Source: an uncultured Deinococcales bacterium
Lineage (GTDB): Bacteria; Deinococcota; Deinococci; Deinococcales; Trueperaceae
Direction of reading: 5' to 3'
DNA length: 6,220 bases
NCBI GenBank assembly: GCA_937934635.1
Contig: CALGZD010000408.1
Location: forward strand, 1-6,220
Positions 1 to 6,090 of the stretch are shown here, in pieces. Each line of letters opens with the position of its first letter. Within the stretch, counting starts at the first letter, position 1. Made by a program: the position numbers and the translations under genes. The notes beneath the pieces are model-generated. The model did no database searches. It was given only the letters and a program-made list of their open reading frames with translations, and had not been told where the DNA came from.

Positions 1-18
1 GGTCTTAAAGCTCTTCCA

Positions 19-46
19 CGATTAACTGACCTAAGTCAGTTAATCG
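19..46. repeat. Perfect 12-bp inverted repeat with 4-nt loop
   Basis: CGATTAACTGAC (19-30) is followed by the loop CTAA (31-34) and its exact reverse complement GTCAGTTAATCG (35-46). The symmetry means it would form the same hairpin in RNA from either strand. No T-run follows on either strand, so it is not a canonical intrinsic terminator. It could be a factor-assisted or bidirectional termination hairpin at the end of an upstream gene (a frame-2 TAA lies at 23-25, within the left arm), or a binding site for a dimeric protein. Confidence 0.75.
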
Positions 47-53
47 GCGATGC

Positions 54-136
54 AGATGTCTGTGAAAACCACACAGTGCGAGATGTCTGTGAAAACCACA
101 CAGTGCGAGATGTCTGTGAAAACCACACAGTGCGAG
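54..136. repeat. Three exact tandem copies of a 27-bp unit
   Basis: The 27-bp unit begins AGATGTCTGTGAAAACC and ends ACACAGTGCG. It occurs without mismatch at 54-80, 81-107 and 108-134, with two further bases (AG) of a fourth copy. Each unit contains a short dyad, CTGTG (60-64 in the first copy) and CACAG (72-76), separated by 7 nt. The arms can also pair between neighbouring copies. There are no spacers of unique sequence, so this is not a CRISPR array. Perfect identity between copies points to recent expansion by slippage or unequal recombination. It may be iterated protein-binding sites or an intergenic repeat family; the function is unknown. Confidence 0.95.
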
Positions 137-185
137 TAGGAAGGAACTCATTTAGCATGGGTCAACATTACGTGGAAACGCTATT

Positions 186-219
186 AGTATCAGTTCATTC
201 AGCAGTATCAGTTCATTCA
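186..219. repeat. Two copies of a 16-bp direct repeat, 18-bp period
   Basis: AGTATCAGTTCATTCA occurs at 186-201 and again, identically, at 204-219, separated by GC. It lies about 50 bp after the 27-bp tandem array and differs from it in sequence. No function can be assigned. It could be a pair of operator half-sites or simply another slippage product in unconstrained DNA. Confidence 0.85.
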
Positions 220-294
220 ATAGAGATGAACCCTACTGTGAGGCGCAATCCGCTTCGTGTTACTATTTAAGTACAAGTGCATAGAACATAAAGG

Positions 295-347
295 TATCGA
301 ATAGAAAGTTCTTAAAAGCCTTTCTATATCGATAGTCTTCTTTTTTA
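295..347 (+). terminator. Hairpin plus T-rich run, terminator or leader attenuator
   Basis: TATCGAATAGAAAG (295-308) pairs with CTTTCTATATCGATA (320-334) as 14 base pairs with one bulged base (A328) around an 11-nt loop. The strand then reads GTCTTCTTTTTTAT (335-348). A stem followed by a T-rich run resembles a Rho-independent terminator acting on + strand transcripts, but the stem is A/T-rich and the run is interrupted, so it would be weak. It sits 47 nt before the mnhA start. Its job depends on where the operon promoter lies: upstream of it, this would be a leader attenuator; downstream of it, it would insulate the operon from an upstream gene. I see no convincing -35/-10 pair on either side. 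Confidence 0.4.
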
Positions 348-384
348 TGCCTAATTTTTATTTTATTGATTGTTCAATTTTTTT

Positions 385-388
385 GGAG
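385..388 (+). promoter_or_regulatory. Ribosome binding site of mnhA
   Basis: GGAG lies 5 nt before the ATG at 394, directly after a run of seven T (378-384). It decides the start of mnhA in favour of ATG 394 over the in-frame TTG at 370, which would add eight residues and has no purine-rich site in front of it. Confidence 0.75.
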
Positions 389-393
389 CCACT

Positions 394-2754
394 ATGAGTT
401 TAGGCTGGACGGTATTTTCTGGATTTATACTTGCAGCACTTGCACCCTTCATCCACCGATTTACTAAAAACGCAACAGGCTGGCTATTATCACTATTACC
501 TCTTGGTATAGCTGGCTATCTTTTTTTTAATTTTTTTGATTCTGTCACACAAGGTAAAGCCATTGCTACATCTATTCCCTATTTTAGTGACCTTGGCGTA
601 AATCTAAGCTTTTATCTAGATGGTTTAAGCCTCATGTTTGCACTGCTTATCAGTGTCTTTGGCTTTTTTATCACCATCTATGCTGGAGGCTACCTCAAGG
701 GTGATGCACACTTAGGACGCTTCTACATGTACCTACTGATGTTCATGGCGTCCATGCTTGGTGTGGTTTTAGCATCTAACCTAATTGCCTTATTTATCTT
801 TTGGGAACTCACAAGCATTAGCTCCTTCTTTCTTATTAGTTATAAACACAACTATGCTTCAGCGAGAAAATCGGCACAGCAAGCTTTAGTCATCACAGGT
901 TTAGGTGGCTTAGCACTGCTGGCGGGCTTCATCCTCATAGGTCTACAAACGGGAACTTACGAACTAACTGAACTACTTCAGAGTCCTGAAGTTTTACAAG
1001 AGTTTTCATTCTTTCCTATTTTGCTTATTTTTCTACTACTTGGCGCATTTACCAAAAGCGCACAGTGGCCTTTTCATGTCTGGCTCCCGAATGCAATGGA
1101 AGCGCCTACACCTGTTTCAGCCTATCTGCACTCAGCAACGATGGTTAAGGCTGGCATCTATTTATTAGCTCGCTTCTCCCCATTCATGGAAGGTGTTGAA
1201 GTTTGGCAATACGTGCTGATGAGCTTTGGTGCGCTCACTGCACTGATGGCTTCACTGCTTGCACTCAAGAGTAGCGACCTCAAGCAAATTCTGGCCTACT
1301 CAACACTTATTGCACTTGGCACACTGACCTTGCTCATCGGCATTGGTACAGAAAAAGCCTTTAAAGCTGCGATGGTCTTTTTGCTAGCGCACTCACTCTA
1401 TAAAGGCGCACTTTTCATGGCTGCTGGTGCAATCGATCACGAAGCAGGCACACGAGATATCCGCAAACTTGGTGGCTTAATTGGCAAAATGCCAATCACT
1501 TTCTTAGCTGTCTTAGCAGCAGGGATTTCTATGGCAGGCTTACCACCAGCTTTTGGTTTTATTGGTAAAGAGCTAAGTTATAAAGCTTTGCTCACAAAAG
1601 AGATGGTTTTTGTCATTGCTGCCGTACTAACAAATATCGGACTCTTTGCTGCTTCTTGGGTTGTTATCACCAAACCATTTTTTGGAAAACTCAAAGCTGC
1701 TAAAGACCATGTCCATGAAGCACCAGTCAGTATGCTACTTGGTCCAGTTATTTTAGCAACAAGCTGTATTGTATTTGGCTTCTTCCCAGGATGGTTTGAT
1801 GGACTTATTACTTCAGCACAAAATAGTTTACTTCCAGTAGATGGTAAAAAAGTTCATTTACACCTGTTACCAGAAACATTCTCTGACCCTGCATTTATTT
1901 TAAGTGCTATTACCGTTGGTTCAGGCGCACTTGTTTTCTTTTTGTGGCGACCTGTCTTTGAAGGGCTTAACAGCCTAGTACCAAGACTAGATATCGGTCC
2001 TGCCAAGTGGTACGACTGGGCACTTCAAGACTTACAGCGTGTTGCTAAGTGGCAAACTAAACTGATTCAAACAGGCAATCTTCGCAATGACTTGCGTTAC
2101 ACTTTTATAGTTGTATTTGCACTGATTATCTATGCGATTTTTAGAAATAATCTTATACCAACAGCAGATACTTGGAATTTTTCTGGACTCGCAATCTATG
2201 ATTTCATCCTCTTCTTTTTAATGCTTGGTGGTGCCTTTGCTGCTGTTAATGCACGCACAAGACTAAGTGCTATTACGGCACTCGGTGCGGTTGGCTTTAG
2301 CGTAGCTTTGGTGTTCATTGTGTATGCTGCACCTGACCTTGCGCTAACGCAGTTCATGATTGAAACGCTTGTTGTGATTATTATTGCGCTTGTTGTGATT
2401 CGTTTACCAGCCTTTAACCTTGAAGAACGGTCTACTCAGACTGAACGTTTTAGAGATAGCATCATTGCTGGTGTTTCTGGAGTTAGCATCACTGTGATTA
2501 TGCTAGCTGTCCTATCTAACCCACTCAATACCAACTTAAGTGAATACTTCGCAGCACAAAGTGTGCCAGGGGGTAAGGGACACAATATTGTGAATGTTAT
2601 TTTGGTTGATTTTCGTGGCATAGATACTATGGGTGAAATCAGCGTTTTGGCTGTTGCTGCCATGGGCGTTTACGCTCTTCTTAAATATAGAAAACCTAAA
2701 GAGCCTGAACTGACTGAAGATACGAATGAGTCTAATGGGGAGGGACAAACATGA
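394..2754 (+). CDS. mnhA: Na+/H+ antiporter subunit A (MrpA/MnhA)
   Basis: This is the largest subunit of the Mrp antiporter, 786 residues, close to the roughly 800 usual for an A subunit that is not fused to B. It is a polytopic membrane protein related to NuoL of complex I. Residues about 120-400 form the antiporter core: buried Glu138 in IFWELTS, Lys221 in FTKSAQWPFHVWLPNAMEAP, Lys297 in SSDLKQILAYSTL, His333 and Lys337 in HSLYKGALFM, and Lys392-Glu393 in FIGKE. These fit the charged-residue chain of the ion path. The C-terminal part carries the NuoJ-like DUF4040 region (about 608-672, with PDLALTQFMIETL) and an MbhE-like region (about 687-767, with VNVILVDFRGIDTMGEISVL), both specific to MrpA and its relatives. 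The start is ATG 394 with GGAG 5 nt upstream. The last 18 or so residues are hydrophilic and acidic. The stop overlaps the mnhB start by 4 bp (ATGA). The exchanged cation (Na+, K+ or Li+) cannot be read from sequence. Confidence 0.96.
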   Translation: MSLGWTVFSGFILAALAPFIHRFTKNATGWLLSLLPLGIAGYLFFNFFDSVTQGKAIATSIPYFSDLGVNLSFYLDGLSLMFALLISVFGFFITIYAGGYLKGDAHLGRFYMYLLMFMASMLGVVLASNLIALFIFWELTSISSFFLISYKHNYASARKSAQQALVITGLGGLALLAGFILIGLQTGTYELTELLQSPEVLQEFSFFPILLIFLLLGAFTKSAQWPFHVWLPNAMEAPTPVSAYLHSATMVKAGIYLLARFSPFMEGVEVWQYVLMSFGALTALMASLLALKSSDLKQILAYSTLIALGTLTLLIGIGTEKAFKAAMVFLLAHSLYKGALFMAAGAIDHEAGTRDIRKLGGLIGKMPITFLAVLAAGISMAGLPPAFGFIGKELSYKALLTKEMVFVIAAVLTNIGLFAASWVVITKPFFGKLKAAKDHVHEAPVSMLLGPVILATSCIVFGFFPGWFDGLITSAQNSLLPVDGKKVHLHLLPETFSDPAFILSAITVGSGALVFFLWRPVFEGLNSLVPRLDIGPAKWYDWALQDLQRVAKWQTKLIQTGNLRNDLRYTFIVVFALIIYAIFRNNLIPTADTWNFSGLAIYDFILFFLMLGGAFAAVNARTRLSAITALGAVGFSVALVFIVYAAPDLALTQFMIETLVVIIIALVVIRLPAFNLEERSTQTERFRDSIIAGVSGVSITVIMLAVLSNPLNTNLSEYFAAQSVPGGKGHNIVNVILVDFRGIDTMGEISVLAVAAMGVYALLKYRKPKEPELTEDTNESNGEGQT
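521..537 (+). repeat. Two T-runs (T8 and T7) early in mnhA
   Basis: Eight T (521-528), AA, then seven T (531-537) lie within codons 43-48 of mnhA and encode part of LFFNFFD. Such homopolymers are prone to polymerase slippage and sequencing error. The reading frame is intact here. Confidence 0.9.
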
Positions 2755-3260
2755 TTTTAAATTCAATTATTTTGCAAACTGCAACCCGTTTGCTTATATC
2801 TTTGCTGCTACTACTATCCATCTGGATACTTTTAAGAGGGCATAACCTTCCTGGTGGTGGTTTCATCGGTGGACTAGTTGGTGCTAGTGCTTGTGCGCTG
2901 TATACGATTGCTTACGGTGTGACTAAGGCGAAGGAAGCGTTGAGGCTCGAGCCCCGCCTAATGATCGGTCTAGGTCTAGTCGTTGCTGTCCTCAGCGGAT
3001 TTATAGCTCTACCTTTTGGCGACGCTTTCCTTGCTGGTGAGTGGCTAAAGTTCTACATCTTTGGTGAAGAAGTCAAAATCGGCACACCAACCATTTTTGA
3101 CATTGGTGTTTATTTTGTAGTCATTGGTGTAACCCTAGCCATGATATTTGCACTAGAAGAAATTAATGTGGAGTACGAAACGGCTAATGAACTAACTAAT
3201 GAACTAGCTAGTGATATTGCACCTACAAATCATGAGGCAAGTGACGAGGTGACTAGCTAA
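2751..3260 (+). CDS. mnhB: Na+/H+ antiporter subunit B (MrpB/MnhB)
   Basis: A small membrane subunit of 169 residues, needed with the others for antiport. The family signature is clear: LLRGHNLPGGGFIGGLVGA (residues 27-45), and later GTPTIFDIGVYFVVIGVTLA (111-130) in the last membrane segment. About four hydrophobic segments are visible (roughly 8-27, 40-57, 70-92 and 114-135). Bacillus MrpB is about 143 residues; the excess here is a hydrophilic acidic tail from about residue 141, with an ANELTNEL repeat produced by an 11-bp sequence present twice at 12-bp spacing (3184-3194 and 3196-3206). The start is supported by GGGGAGGGA (2737-2745), 5 nt before the ATG. The ATG overlaps the mnhA stop by 4 bp, and the TAA shares one base with the mnhC start. 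Separate A and B genes place the operon in the seven-gene class. Confidence 0.96.
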   Translation: MILNSIILQTATRLLISLLLLLSIWILLRGHNLPGGGFIGGLVGASACALYTIAYGVTKAKEALRLEPRLMIGLGLVVAVLSGFIALPFGDAFLAGEWLKFYIFGEEVKIGTPTIFDIGVYFVVIGVTLAMIFALEEINVEYETANELTNELASDIAPTNHEASDEVTS

Positions 3261-3634
3261 TGGAAAGTCTACTGTCTATCGCCGTTGGTGTTCTCTTTGC
3301 TTCAGGCATTTACATGATGCTCCGTAGAAACCTAATTAAATTTATATTTGGCTTTATTTTAATGGGTAATGGCATCAATCTACTCATCTTCACAGTTGGT
3401 CGTTTAACCAAAGGCAATCCGCCTTTAGTTCCTGAAGATGCCTATACTATGGAAGGTGCAGTCATCACAAACTTTGCCAACCCTCTACCTCAAGCGCTTA
3501 TTCTTACAGCTATTGTGATTGGGTTTGGTTTTGTAGCTTTCTCACTAGTACTTCTCTATAGAACCTATACAGTCGAAAATACTTTAGATACAGATAAACT
3601 TCAAGAAGATGTTTTACCAGAGGTGATTGTATGA
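3260..3634 (+). CDS. mnhC: Na+/H+ antiporter subunit C (MrpC/MnhC, NuoK-like)
   Basis: A 124-residue subunit homologous to NuoK of complex I, with three membrane segments (about 4-20, 25-46 and 78-100). It is recognised by NPLPQALILTAIVIGFGF (residues 74-91), the strongest MrpC signature, and by the GNPPLVPE loop before it. In the MrpC sequences I recall from Bacillus and Staphylococcus the signature begins with Asp (DPLPQAL or DPIPQAL); here it is Asn74 (AAC at 3479-3481). The loop between segments 2 and 3 is also about eight residues longer than in Bacillus subtilis MrpC. The C-terminal 20 or so residues are hydrophilic. The ATG shares one base with the mnhB stop and is preceded by GAGGTG (3246-3251) at 8 nt. 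The TGA overlaps the mnhD start by 4 bp. Confidence 0.96.
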   Translation: MESLLSIAVGVLFASGIYMMLRRNLIKFIFGFILMGNGINLLIFTVGRLTKGNPPLVPEDAYTMEGAVITNFANPLPQALILTAIVIGFGFVAFSLVLLYRTYTVENTLDTDKLQEDVLPEVIV

Positions 3635-5271
3635 ATCCACTTCTTACAAAATGGCTGGTGCTCCTACCTATTCTGATTCCCTTTGTTAGCGGTAGCTTTT
3701 TACTACTCTTCAGAAGACAAGTCACAGAAAATAGTCAAAATTTACAACGCCAGCGCAATATTGGTATTTTTACTGGTGTTTTACAACTTATTGCTGCGCT
3801 TCTTTTATTTCAACAAGTCTTGACACATGGCATACTCAATGTGCAATCTGGCAACTGGCCTGTACCCTTTGGCATCAGCTTTGTTGCCGATGGTCTTGGT
3901 AGCCTCATGGTGTTAATCGTTGCTGCAATGGCACTCGCTGTAAATGTCTTTGGACTCAGCGACATTACTGAAAGTAGACAAAACTTTTCTTTTCAAGCCA
4001 TCTACCTATTCCTAATTGCTGCTCTAAGCGGCGCATTCTTAACAGGTGATTTATTCAACCTCTATGTATGGTTTGAAATTCTTTTGATTAGCTCTTTTGT
4101 CTTACTATCACTTGGTAACGAACGTATGCAGTTACGTGGTGCAGTAAATTATGTCCTTATCAACCTAGTAGCTTCGTCACTCTTCTTGGCAGCAACAGGC
4201 TTGCTTTATGGTCACACAGGTACACTCAACATGGCAGATATTGCAGTGCGTTTGAGTGAAGTACCAACGGGTATCACTAACGTACTCGCAATTCTATTTT
4301 TAGTAGCTTTCGGTATGAAAGCAGCACTCTTCCCACTTTTCTTTTGGCTACCCCCTGCCTACCCTGCACCACCTGTTGCTATTAGTGCAATCTTTGCAGG
4401 CTTGCTCACCAAAGTGGGCGTTTACGCTCTTATTCGTGTCTTTACCATGTTTTTTGTTTATGACATCGAATTCACACACACCATTTTGTTGTGGCTATCA
4501 GGGCTAACCATCATAGTCGGCGTACTTTCCGCCATTGTACAAGACGATATTCGCAAAATAATTTCCTTCCACCTGATTGCTCAAGTAGGGTATATGATTG
4601 CTGGTTTAGCTTTCTATACTGACTTAGGCTTGCGAGCAACAATCTTTTACTTTATTGAAGATATTGTGGTGATGACCAACCTCTTTTTACTAGCAGGTCT
4701 AATTGCTCGCTATGGTGGTAGTTTTAAGCTAAGTCAACTTGGCAACCTTTACAGGGATAGACCTTACCTAGCGATTCTCTTTGCCCTCTCTGCCTTTTCA
4801 CTTGGTGGCATACCGCCCCTATCAGGCTTTTGGGCAAAACTGATGATTATTCAAGCTAGCTTTGACAAAGGGCAATTACTCTTTACACTCATCCTACTTT
4901 TTGGTGCTTTTGTAACACTCTTTTCAATGGCAAGAATCTGGCGAGAAGCTTTTCTTAAAAAGACTGATGAAGCCTACGAACACTATGCACAACAACCAGA
5001 ACTATTTGATGGCACTGCCAGCAGTAGACGAAATCTCTATACACCTGTGATTGCACTTACTGCACTAACGCTAGTCATTAGTTTCTTTCCGCAACCTTTT
5101 TATAGATTTTCTGCGAATGTATCTGCTGAGCTTTTAGAACCAAGTCGCTACATCAACCATATGTTCAGTGAAGCAAACACAAAGAGTCCTTTTGCTGATA
5201 AATATGCTGAAGACACAAAAAGCGATAAAACTAAAGAAAGCAACGAGACTAAAGAAGGAGATAGCGAATGA
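3631..5271 (+). CDS. mnhD: Na+/H+ antiporter subunit D (MrpD/MnhD)
   Basis: The second large complex I-like subunit, 546 residues, related to NuoM/NuoN, with about 14 membrane segments. Expected features are present: LFNLYVWFEILLISSF with Glu149, Lys230 in FGMKAALFPLFFWLPPAYPA, Lys261 in GLLTKVGVY, DDIRKIISFHLIAQVGYM (305-322, with Lys309), and GGIPPLSGFWAK with Lys403. One position is unusual: in the FIEDIVVMTNLFLLAG segment (341-356), where MnhA has HSLYK and most MrpD proteins I recall have a His-His...Lys pattern, this protein has Glu343, Asp344 and Met348. Bacillus MrpD is about 493 residues; the extra length is mostly a hydrophilic Lys/Glu/Asp tail after about residue 512, following the usual ELLEPSRYI end, with a TKESNETKEG repeat. 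ATG 3631 is preceded by AGAGGTGA (3619-3626). The gene overlaps mnhC and mnhE by 4 bp each. Confidence 0.96.
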   Translation: MNPLLTKWLVLLPILIPFVSGSFLLLFRRQVTENSQNLQRQRNIGIFTGVLQLIAALLLFQQVLTHGILNVQSGNWPVPFGISFVADGLGSLMVLIVAAMALAVNVFGLSDITESRQNFSFQAIYLFLIAALSGAFLTGDLFNLYVWFEILLISSFVLLSLGNERMQLRGAVNYVLINLVASSLFLAATGLLYGHTGTLNMADIAVRLSEVPTGITNVLAILFLVAFGMKAALFPLFFWLPPAYPAPPVAISAIFAGLLTKVGVYALIRVFTMFFVYDIEFTHTILLWLSGLTIIVGVLSAIVQDDIRKIISFHLIAQVGYMIAGLAFYTDLGLRATIFYFIEDIVVMTNLFLLAGLIARYGGSFKLSQLGNLYRDRPYLAILFALSAFSLGGIPPLSGFWAKLMIIQASFDKGQLLFTLILLFGAFVTLFSMARIWREAFLKKTDEAYEHYAQQPELFDGTASSRRNLYTPVIALTALTLVISFFPQPFYRFSANVSAELLEPSRYINHMFSEANTKSPFADKYAEDTKSDKTKESNETKEGDSE

Positions 5272-5765
5272 TTCGAGCACTTAGCTTAAACCTCATTTTG
5301 GCAATAGGTTGGGCAGCCTTATCTGGCACATTTTCTGGCATCAACCTTCTGATTGGCTTCATCATGGGTATGCTCGTCCTTTGGCTAGCAGGTAATGCCC
5401 TTGGTACCAAAGACTACACAGGTGGTGTTTGGAAAACGGTCAGCTACATTATTTTCTTTTTGAGAGAGCTTTTTCTATCGAGTTTTAAAGTTGCGTGGGA
5501 AGTCATCACACCAGATAGCAACATTCGACCAGGAGTAATCGGTGTTGAGCTAGATGATGACTTAAACGACGCACAAGCAACTTTGCTTGCAAATACAATC
5601 ACACTAACACCAGGCACACTCAGTCTAGACATAATCGAAGATGAAGAAAGCAAAAAACGAACGCTATACATTCATGCCATGTACATCGATGATCCCGAAG
5701 ACCTCAAACGAGAAATCAAAGAGGAGTTTGAAAGTAGAGCAAAGGGGTTGTTAAAAGATGCTTGA
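5268..5765 (+). CDS. mnhE: Na+/H+ antiporter subunit E (MrpE/MnhE)
   Basis: A 165-residue subunit, near the usual 158 or so. An N-terminal membrane part (two hydrophobic segments about 6-20 and 24-43, then a further segment near 56-72) is followed by a soluble domain. The signature LLANTITLTPGTLSLDI (106-122) and the following strand TLYIHAMYIDD (132-142) identify MrpE. In characterised Mrp complexes this subunit supports assembly and full activity; a direct ion-path role is not established. The start ATG 5268 has AAGGAG (5255-5260) 7 nt upstream and overlaps the mnhD stop by 4 bp. The 3' end overlaps mnhF by 8 bp, the longest overlap in the operon. The C-terminal helix (145-165) is rich in Lys, Glu and Arg. 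Confidence 0.95.
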   Translation: MIRALSLNLILAIGWAALSGTFSGINLLIGFIMGMLVLWLAGNALGTKDYTGGVWKTVSYIIFFLRELFLSSFKVAWEVITPDSNIRPGVIGVELDDDLNDAQATLLANTITLTPGTLSLDIIEDEESKKRTLYIHAMYIDDPEDLKREIKEEFESRAKGLLKDA

Positions 5766-6090
5766 ACAAATTCTACAAAATATCATTTTACTAAGCTTTA
5801 TTGTTCTGGCTATATCTTTCCTATTTGTTTTAATTCGCTTAGTTCGTGGTCCAAGTTTGCCTGACCGAGTTATTTCACTTGATATGCTTGGCGTATTAGC
5901 GATTGCCTTTATTGCGGTCTATAGCATCTATAGCGATCAAGCTGTTTTCTTAGATGCTGCCATTGGTCTAGCACTTGTTGCTTTCCTTGGCACAGTTGCC
6001 TTTGCTCGATTTGTTGAGGTAAGTGGACAGGGTTTAGGAAAAAGTGGTTCTGATTTTGATAAAATTACAGAAGATGAGGAGAATAGCTAA
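5758..6090 (+). CDS. mnhF: Na+/H+ antiporter subunit F (MrpF/MnhF)
   Basis: A 110-residue subunit with three membrane segments (about 8-27, 43-58 and 65-85). It is recognised by RLVRGPSLPDRVISLDMLGV (27-46), containing the conserved Pro35-Asp36-Arg37, and by FLDAAIGLALVAFLGTVAFA (64-83). The Asp of this motif is important for activity in Bacillus Mrp. Bacillus MrpF is about 94 residues; the extra residues here form an acidic, serine-containing tail after about residue 88 (ending ITEDEENS). The start overlaps the mnhE end by 8 bp, and the nearest ribosome site is AAAGGGG (5741-5747), 10 nt from ATG 5758. That is weaker and farther away than at the other genes, so translation is probably coupled to mnhE. 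The stop shares one base with the mnhG start. Confidence 0.95.
   Translation: MLEQILQNIILLSFIVLAISFLFVLIRLVRGPSLPDRVISLDMLGVLAIAFIAVYSIYSDQAVFLDAAIGLALVAFLGTVAFARFVEVSGQGLGKSGSDFDKITEDEENS

Larger units (their letters stand above)
1..270 (+). other. Open frame running in from the left edge; doubtful gene end
   Basis: Frame 1 has no stop from the first base to TAA at 268-270, giving 89 codons that could be the C-terminal end of a gene starting outside the window. The translation contains three copies of a 9-residue repeat (RDVCENHTV) produced by the 27-bp DNA repeat, and a short VSVHSA/VSVHSI repeat from the second DNA repeat. I recognise no domain. An open frame of this length can arise by chance, and because the repeat units are multiples of three, one open copy makes all copies open. 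The first part also encodes a perfect DNA palindrome, which suggests intergenic sequence. A competing reading is frame 2, which ends VLKLFHD at a TAA (23-25) inside the palindrome; that would be a more ordinary gene end followed by repeats. I favour non-coding repeat sequence for most of this stretch. Confidence 0.15.

Noticed and set aside
54..134. CRISPR array
   Set aside because: The 27-bp units are directly adjacent with no unique spacers, and no cas gene is present.
76..270. A 64-codon gene starting at GTG 76
   Set aside because: The GTG lies inside the 27-bp repeat, has no ribosome site, and the frame is open to the left edge, so this start is arbitrary. The product is repeat-derived with no recognisable domain.
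255..335. Sigma-70 promoter candidates such as TACTAT (261-266) and TATATC (325-330)
   Set aside because: No acceptable -35 element lies at 16-18 bp from either, and the A/T-rich sequence yields such hexamers by chance.
370..393. TTG at 370 as the mnhA start
   Set aside because: No ribosome site precedes it. The eight added residues come from T-rich leader sequence, and ATG 394 has GGAG at 5 nt and begins at the usual family position.
2436..2766. Two minus-strand open frames over the 3' end of mnhA
   Set aside because: They lie antisense to the conserved C-terminal domains of MnhA, have no family resemblance, and are shadows of the coding strand.
3510..3725. Minus-strand open frame across the mnhC/mnhD junction
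   Set aside because: Antisense to two well-recognised genes, with no recognisable product.
5444..5671. Minus-strand open frame within mnhE
   Set aside because: Antisense to the conserved MnhE signature, serine-rich shadow translation without domain.
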